DNA from: Sporomusa sp. KB1
GTDB taxonomy: Bacteria; Bacillota; Negativicutes; Sporomusales; Sporomusaceae
Length of the DNA stretch: 64,000 nt
NCBI RefSeq assembly: GCF_007830295.1
Contig: NZ_VLKC01000001.1
Coordinates: forward strand, 267,773 to 331,772
Direction: 5' to 3'
Shown: positions 59,441-64,000 of the stretch, piece by piece
How the letters are laid out: each line of letters opens with the position of its first letter
How positions within the stretch are numbered: position 1 is the first letter of the stretch
The notes under the pieces: generated by a model
Seen by the model: only the letters and a program-made list of their open reading frames with translations
The model's database searches: none
What the model was told of the DNA's origin: nothing
Made by a program: the position numbers and the translations under genes

Positions 59441-60436
59441 CTATAAAACATTAACCAATGATATTTTGCCAAGTGCCTTACCTGACTCAAGATACTCATG
59501 GGCTTTACTGATGTCAGTAAAGGCAAATTTTTGTGGATCCTGCAGAATGCGTAAACTTCCTTGTTCAATTAATTGTCTCGCCTGGTCTAAGATTATTCCA
59601 TGACGCTCCCGCTCAATATCAAATAGCATGGGTGCGGTCATCAACAATGCATGAAGAGTAATCGCTTTTGAATGCATCATTCCTATGTTGAGCGTGGCTC
59701 TAGCGTTGGTAGTACAAACCGTACCCTTTAGTTTGACAGCATTGAAACTATGAATCAGATTATTTCCGCCCACTGTATCGAAAACTGCATCAAAGCCCTT
59801 ACCATCGGTAAATTTAGCCACATAACTTTCAACTGATTCATCATTAGCCACAATTACATAATCCACACCATATTCTTTTGCGATAGCAACCTTTTCAGGG
59901 TTCGTGACAGTACCGTAAACAACAGCCCCTTGCTGTTTCGCCAATTGTACTGCGATATGACCTACACCGCCTGTAGCACCATGGATTAAAAGTTTTTCTC
60001 CCGGTTTCGCTAAGGACTTTTCTACAATTCCTTCCCAGGCAGTTATCGTGACTAGTGGAAATAAAGCTGCCATAAAGTGATCGATATTTTCTGGTTTTTT
60101 GGCTATCAATCGAGCATCAGCTAACATATATTCTGCCAATGCCCCCTGCAATTGACCAACTCCGCCGGTACAGCCAAATACCTGATCTCCCACTTTCCAA
60201 GGGTCAGTTCCAGCGCCAACAGCTACAATCTCACCGGAGACGTCGGCATTCAAAATGGCAGGCAGCACCGGCCCTATATTGGCAGCCAATCCAGAGCGAA
60301 TTTTCGTCTCAAGTGGGTTGACACTGCTTGCCACAACTTTTATCAATACATAACCTTCGCGAAGCTCCGGATTATCTACGTCCGCTAGCTCAAATACTTC
60401 AGGACCCCCGTATTGACGAATTACCATTGCTTTCAT
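59441..60436 (-). CDS. MDR-superfamily NADPH:quinone oxidoreductase-like protein
   Basis: A 331-residue zinc-free medium-chain dehydrogenase/reductase. The GroES-like N-terminal part has GPEVFELADVDNPELREGYV and SSVNPLETKIRSG. The Rossmann part has LLIHGATGGVGHIAVQLAKQ and then DAVFDTVGGN. The catalytic zinc ligands of alcohol dehydrogenases are absent. Proteins of this type reduce quinones or the C=C bond of enones with NADPH. GGGAGG precedes the ATG. It is 64 bases downstream of a cupin gene on the same strand, and the pair may detoxify reactive carbonyls; that is inference. Confidence 0.88.
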   Translation of the reverse strand: MKAMVIRQYGGPEVFELADVDNPELREGYVLIKVVASSVNPLETKIRSGLAANIGPVLPAILNADVSGEIVAVGAGTDPWKVGDQVFGCTGGVGQLQGALAEYMLADARLIAKKPENIDHFMAALFPLVTITAWEGIVEKSLAKPGEKLLIHGATGGVGHIAVQLAKQQGAVVYGTVTNPEKVAIAKEYGVDYVIVANDESVESYVAKFTDGKGFDAVFDTVGGNNLIHSFNAVKLKGTVCTTNARATLNIGMMHSKAITLHALLMTAPMLFDIERERHGIILDQARQLIEQGSLRILQDPQKFAFTDISKAHEYLESGKALGKISLVNVL

Positions 60437-60500
60437 ATTTTTATAACCCTCCCTTTCGCAAATTCAAGGCACAGCAGCCCCTTTTATTTATTCATTCCAT

Positions 60501-60839
60501 CTATGACAAAAAGTCTTGGCGGATGGGAGTAAAAATGTCGATAATTACCGAGCCTTCTTCGAGTGCTGTTACACCGTGCAACATATTTTTACCAGCGTAA
60601 AAACTATCTCCTTGTTTGAGAATTTTTTTCTCGTCTCCAAGTATTATTTCGAAGCTGCCTTTAGTGATGTAAGAAACTTGCTCATGATCCGTATGCTTGT
60701 GGGGCGCGCCAACGCCGCCTTTTTTAAACAGGTTTTCCACCGACATGATGGTATCCCCATAGCTCAGTACTCTTTGCGACTGTTTATCGGTAATTTGCTT
60801 ATAGCTGACGCTTTGACTTTCTACAATCATTTTGTCCAT
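60501..60839 (-). CDS. Small cupin-domain protein
   Basis: A 112-residue cupin: motif 1 is GAPHKHTDHEQVSYITKGSF (His-His-Glu metal ligands) and motif 2 is GDSFYAGKNMLHGVTAL (His). The N-terminal stretch precedes a single beta-barrel. It differs clearly from the other cupin at 27106-27474. Function is not assigned; related small cupins include dioxygenases, isomerases and binding proteins. AGGAGG stands before the ATG. It is followed on the same strand by the MDR oxidoreductase gene. Confidence 0.82.
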   Translation of the reverse strand: MDKMIVESQSVSYKQITDKQSQRVLSYGDTIMSVENLFKKGGVGAPHKHTDHEQVSYITKGSFEIILGDEKKILKQGDSFYAGKNMLHGVTALEEGSVIIDIFTPIRQDFLS

Positions 60840-61028
60840 TTGGCTGCCTCCTAATTATTTTGTCGTTATAGAAGTTTTTTCTGTAACAAGAAAATAAAGA
60901 AAAAAATATTTATTCTAATATTTTAAATTTGATTACTAAACTAAAAACACCTTCGGAAAATTTTGATGCTTACTATAAACTTATTGACGAGCCGACCGAA
61001 AAATTCCAGCGCGATAATTTGACCTTTA

Positions 61029-61187
61029 TCATGTAAAGGTGTTCCTGGCACAGGTATCCTTCGCATGACTGCCATTACTTTTACATGGTAGTCGTGCCCG
61101 CATCATTTCATCAATAAGCTCTTGGTAGCTATGCTCCGGCCCAATAGGCTCCACGCAATAATATAGATCAATCTGCAGCTTATACAC
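61029..61187 (-). CDS. Hypothetical 52-codon ORF coupled to the second ABC permease gene
   Basis: A GTG at 61187 follows the permease stop (TAA at 61189-61191) by one base, so translation could be coupled. The 52 codons read as a plausible small protein: MYKLQIDLYYCVEPIGPEHS, then YQELIDEMMRARL and a C-terminal CKSNGSHAKDTC segment with two cysteines and a His, which could bind a metal. No family is recognised. An inner ATG pair (EMMRAR) is an alternative start. The ORF is too short to prove by itself, but position and composition argue for a real gene. The remaining stretch to 60840 holds nothing I can name. Confidence 0.4.
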   Translation of the reverse strand: MYKLQIDLYYCVEPIGPEHSYQELIDEMMRARLPCKSNGSHAKDTCARNTFT

Positions 61188-61188
61188 A

Positions 61189-62112
61189 TTAGTGCCACTT
61201 AATCGCCCGGCACTGAACCCATGATATGATACCGCTTAACAAAGTAACAACTATACCTTCAAGAATAATACCTGCGATAACATTGGTATAATTGGCAAAA
61301 ACATTGTTATTTTGGATATAATAGCCCATACCATGTGTAGCGCCTAACATCTCTGCAAAATTTAGCATTAATAGAGATGTCGTCATGGAAACTTTTAGTC
61401 CCGAAATAATGCCCGGAAAAACATAAGGCAACACGATTTTCCACATCATAGTAGAATTTTTCACATTGAGGACTCTGGCCGAATCCTCAATGCGCTGGTC
61501 AATAGAATTTACCCGTATCATCATGTTTAAAAAAGTAGGCCAAAAGATACCAAGAATAATTACAACAACCGATGCACTACGAAAAGTAGGCATTATCGCA
61601 ACAAGATATGGCGAAAAAACCACCGCCGGAATCGGCGTCAGCACATTGGCAATAGGAAAGCTAAACTCACGCAAACGCTGTATCCGTCCTGCAACAATAC
61701 CGAGTATTACACCGCCGCTAAGGCCAGAAAAAAAACCAATAAGTAGTATTTCCATAGAATAGGCAACATTAAGTAATAACTCCTTGTACTGAGTCGCGAA
61801 AACATTAAACACATCTTCAGGGTTCGGCACTAAAACAGGATGGGCGATATCGAGTTTCGTTGTACATAATTCCCAGATAATAAATACTAACCAGACAATA
61901 ATAACAATATCTGACGGCGCTCTGCATTTTATATTTTTTCGTTTTAAGTTGATTAACTTATATATATATATTAGCTCAATAAGGGCAATAGTAACCAACA
62001 AAGGAGTTATAGACATTACTTTTTTTTGTCCCGGCACCAGAACAAGCAAAATCAATATGACCAGTAATACAGTTGCCGCAAAAAATTCCTTATACTTAAA
62101 GTAATTCTTCAT
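61189..62112 (-). CDS. ABC transporter permease, nitrate/sulfonate/taurine type (second system)
   Basis: A 307-residue permease with an extra hydrophobic N-terminal region (FFAATVLLVILILLVLVPGQ and IALIELIYIYKLI) ahead of the usual SsuC/TauC core. The core has MEILLIGFFSGLSGGVILGI and the coupling loop SIDQRIEDSARVLNVKNSTM leading to KIVLPYVFPGIISGLKVSM. Its start overlaps the end of the ATPase gene by 17 bases. It differs from the permease at 3475-4251, so the window holds two independent importers of this class. Substrate unknown. Confidence 0.88.
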   Translation of the reverse strand: MKNYFKYKEFFAATVLLVILILLVLVPGQKKVMSITPLLVTIALIELIYIYKLINLKRKNIKCRAPSDIVIIVWLVFIIWELCTTKLDIAHPVLVPNPEDVFNVFATQYKELLLNVAYSMEILLIGFFSGLSGGVILGIVAGRIQRLREFSFPIANVLTPIPAVVFSPYLVAIMPTFRSASVVVIILGIFWPTFLNMMIRVNSIDQRIEDSARVLNVKNSTMMWKIVLPYVFPGIISGLKVSMTTSLLMLNFAEMLGATHGMGYYIQNNNVFANYTNVIAGIILEGIVVTLLSGIISWVQCRAIKWH

Positions 62113-62884
62113 TTTCGTCTAACTCCGCCTCAAGATAGAATAATTCCCGCAATTCATTTTTAAGTCTCTCATAGTGTTCTGATTTTATAAATTCGGCTTG
62201 ATTGCGCGGTCTTGCATAAGGTATTTTGATATCTGCACAGATTTTTCCGGGACGCATAAAAATAATACGGTCGGCCAGAAAAATTGCCTCATCAATATCA
62301 TGCGTTACAAATACTACGTTTTTTTTTCGTTCGCTATAATACCAAAGGGACTCTAACAGCAATTGCAGCCCGCGTCTGATTTTGGCATCGATAGCGCCAA
62401 AAGGCTCATCCAAAAGCAATATTTCGGCGTCCATAGCCAAAGCTCTGGCAATAGCCACTCTTTGCTGCATACCGCCGGAAAGTTGATAGGGATATTTATC
62501 CTTCGCGTTTTCCATCCCAACTTTTTTTAAATACTCAACTGCCAATTCCTCAACTTGTTGTTTAGACAAGTTTTTCTTTGCTTGCTGAATCCCAAATTTT
62601 ATATTTTTTTTGGCCGTTAGCCAGGGAAATAGGGAATAATGCTGAAAAACCACGCTTCTATCAGTCCCGGGACCACGAATAAGTTGATGATCTATAGATA
62701 CTTCTCCTTCAGTAGGAAGTGCCAGTCCGGCTAAAATTCTAAGCAACGTGCTTTTACCACAGCCGGAATGACCAATAATACAGACGAATTCTCCATTTTC
62801 AATCGTCAAATTAATATCATCCAAAACTAATTCAGTATTATCCTTATAACTATAAAAAAGATGGTTCATATGAATAGCTCCCAT
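62096..62884 (-). CDS. ABC transporter ATPase, nitrate/sulfonate/taurine type (second system)
   Basis: A 262-residue ABC ATPase: Walker A GHSGCGKSTLLRILAG, Q-loop VFQHYSLFPWLTAKKN, signature LSGGMQQRVAIARAL, Walker B ILLLDEPFGAID and the switch His in VFVTHDIDEAIFLADR. The C-terminal tail (about 225-262) is rich in Glu (LDENEELL). I chose the ATG at 62884; a TTG five codons upstream is possible. It lies between the binding-protein and permease genes, the usual order for this transporter class. Confidence 0.9.
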   Translation of the reverse strand: MGAIHMNHLFYSYKDNTELVLDDINLTIENGEFVCIIGHSGCGKSTLLRILAGLALPTEGEVSIDHQLIRGPGTDRSVVFQHYSLFPWLTAKKNIKFGIQQAKKNLSKQQVEELAVEYLKKVGMENAKDKYPYQLSGGMQQRVAIARALAMDAEILLLDEPFGAIDAKIRRGLQLLLESLWYYSERKKNVVFVTHDIDEAIFLADRIIFMRPGKICADIKIPYARPRNQAEFIKSEHYERLKNELRELFYLEAELDENEELL

Positions 62885-62936
62885 TTTGTATGCCCCCAAA
62901 ACTTGCTTCCAGGAAAATTCTAATCAATTAAACTAT

Positions 62937-62967
62937 CACTGCACTGCATGATTAATGCAGTGCAGTG
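62937..62967 (-). repeat. Perfect 13-bp stem-loop between binding-protein and ATPase genes
   Basis: CACTGCACTGCAT and ATGCAGTGCAGTG pair around a 5-base loop, without a U-tract. Such hairpins behind a binding-protein gene often protect its mRNA and give more binding protein than membrane parts. Confidence 0.7.
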
Positions 62968-62983
62968 ACTCGCTTAAAACTAT

Positions 62984-64000
62984 TTAGCGATTTTTAGCGC
63001 GAAATTCATCCACTAATTTTTTCCAGATGATATTATTCGGTTCGCGTTTACTCAATTCTTTTAACGCATCTTCATAAACATCTGTGGCGATATAATTTTT
63101 TATATCATATGAGGAATTGGGATCGATTTCTCCTAAAGATTTTAAGGTTTGATGAAAAGCAACAACGGCGTTTTTATTGGGATCTAATGAAACTGTCATC
63201 ACATTTTCGTAATCAGCAAGACCATACATGCTTGCTTCCACATAATCAGGTTTTTGCCCTGAATATTCAGCCAGTATTTCGATGGTGCTCTGCTTTTCAT
63301 TTAAATAGTATTGATAACCACGCAATAAGGCAATTTCAAATTTGACCAGAGCATCATGCTTATTATTATAAGCATTGCGAGAGCAAAACTGGCGGCAGCA
63401 AGGATAATCAGGCACAAACTGCCTGACGGTTCCCGCCACAATCAAGCCGGATTTTTTGCCAATATAGCCCATTGCATTATTGCAAATATAGAAATCATAC
63501 TCGCCCTTCCTTACGCCTTCCATACCGACAGTCTCTTTATCAACATAAACGAACTTTACGTCAGTACCAAGCTTAAGACCGCATTGAGTTAAGTAATCCT
63601 TTAAAACCATCTGCCCTGTTTCGGCACGCGATACGGCAATAATACGGCCTTTAAAATCTTCGGCAGTTTTCAAAACTCCCTTAAAGTTCTGTGATGCAAG
63701 AATTTCACTGCCTTCGGATATTGTACCACCAAAAATAACCATATCCGCACCCTTAGACACAAAGGTACAGGGAGCAACAACGCCAAAAGGAAAGATATCC
63801 ATATCGCCTGTAGAAACGGCGGTCGTGGCATCATTTTGATTACCAACCTTCTCCAGTTGAACATTGACTCCCTCTTCTTTAAAATAACCCTTTTTGTCGG
63901 CAATAATAATGCCAACCGGTTTCATCAAGGTACCTGACATCCCCACTTTCAGTGTTGTGACTTCTCCTGTTTTTGCTGTACTGTTATCCACATTTGTGCT
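62984..64000 (-). CDS. ABC transporter substrate-binding protein, SsuA/NMT1-like (partial, 5' end outside window)
   Basis: The frame is open to the last base of the window and lacks its signal peptide, so the N-terminus lies beyond 64000; the GTG at 63991 is not the real start. The visible 335 residues or so have the NMT1/SsuA pattern: TLKVGMSGTLMKPVGIIIAD, YFKEEGVNVQLEKVGNQNDA, the hinge-region TAEDFKGRIIAVSRAETGQM and WKKLVDEF near the end. It contains a cysteine-rich turn (YPCCRQFCSR) that is unusual for this family and might form a metal or disulfide site. It delivers the ligand to the permease and ATPase encoded next. Confidence 0.88.
   Translation of the reverse strand, partial: STNVDNSTAKTGEVTTLKVGMSGTLMKPVGIIIADKKGYFKEEGVNVQLEKVGNQNDATTAVSTGDMDIFPFGVVAPCTFVSKGADMVIFGGTISEGSEILASQNFKGVLKTAEDFKGRIIAVSRAETGQMVLKDYLTQCGLKLGTDVKFVYVDKETVGMEGVRKGEYDFYICNNAMGYIGKKSGLIVAGTVRQFVPDYPCCRQFCSRNAYNNKHDALVKFEIALLRGYQYYLNEKQSTIEILAEYSGQKPDYVEASMYGLADYENVMTVSLDPNKNAVVAFHQTLKSLGEIDPNSSYDIKNYIATDVYEDALKELSKREPNNIIWKKLVDEFRAKNR

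Noticed and set aside
1..64000. CRISPR arrays, tRNA or rRNA genes, intact insertion sequences or prophage
   Set aside because: No regularly spaced direct repeats, cloverleaf-like segments, complete transposase genes or phage structural genes were seen.

Overview
The window looks like the chromosome of an anaerobic, spore-lineage Firmicute with a Gram-negative-type envelope, most likely a Negativicute of the Sporomusaceae (Sporomusa or a relative). This is an inference from overall protein flavour: a flavodiiron protein, a rubrerythrin-like diiron protein, a C_GCAxxG_C_C protein, T-box control, a split UxaA-type dehydratase, and HlyD/ABC export genes. No rRNA, tRNA or CRISPR array was seen. 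Apart from a few housekeeping genes this is catabolic and accessory DNA, dominated by transporters and sugar-acid or CoA-dependent degradation genes. Most genes lie on the minus strand.

Layout. (1) 1-7.4 kb: a LysR regulator, a decayed IS91-like transposase remnant, and a minus-strand operon of a sulfonate/taurine-type ABC transporter with a mandelate-racemase/enolase-superfamily dehydratase. That operon has a promoter directly followed by a terminator hairpin (possible attenuator). Next is an NCS2 permease with an unusual GHKL-ATPase-like tail. (2) 7.6-12.9 kb: msrB, a Cd/Zn/Pb-type P-ATPase with its ArsR/CadC repressor (both promoters carry a matching operator), and an NDH-2. (3) 13.1-15.6 kb: a consensus promoter, T-box leader and branched-chain aminotransferase, then a TylF-like methyltransferase with an extra Rossmann domain. 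(4) 15.7-26.6 kb: a CoA-dependent degradation locus. It holds a three-subunit molybdenum hydroxylase whose FAD subunit carries an inserted GltD-like NAD(P)H oxidoreductase, a TetR regulator, an acyl-CoA ligase, an oxalate/formate-type MFS carrier and a CaiB-like CoA-transferase. An 18-bp inverted repeat is shared by the hydroxylase and CaiB promoters.

(5) 27.1-42.0 kb: a long minus-strand sugar-acid (or sulfo-acid) region. It has a split UxaA/SuyAB-type lyase, three MFS carriers, two more MR/MLE dehydratases, a C_GCAxxG_C_C protein, a 2-hydroxyacid dehydrogenase, a SLAC1/TehA-type channel and a cupin. It is headed by a GntR regulator and followed upstream by a chemoreceptor. One 18-bp GntR-type palindrome occurs before the lyase genes, before gntR and before the chemoreceptor, which suggests one regulon for uptake, breakdown and taxis. 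(6) 42.3-44.8 kb: an adenylate-forming ligase remnant, a PLP aminotransferase and a YczE-like membrane protein. (7) 44.9-52.6 kb: a four-gene NHLM-type peptide export operon with no obvious precursor or modification enzyme in the window. (8) 52.9-60.8 kb: single genes (ICMT/NnrU-like methyltransferase, VOC protein, MFS, M18 aminopeptidase, flavodiiron protein, rubrerythrin-like protein, MDR oxidoreductase, cupin). (9) 61.0-64.0 kb: a second sulfonate/nitrate-type ABC transporter, cut by the window end, with a 52-codon ORF directly after the permease gene.

The features most worth following up are the GltD insertion in the hydroxylase subunit, the permease-GHKL fusion, the TetR and GntR operator sets, the orphan NHLM exporter, and the small ORF coupled to the second ABC transporter. 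Functions rest on motif reading only; no database search was run.
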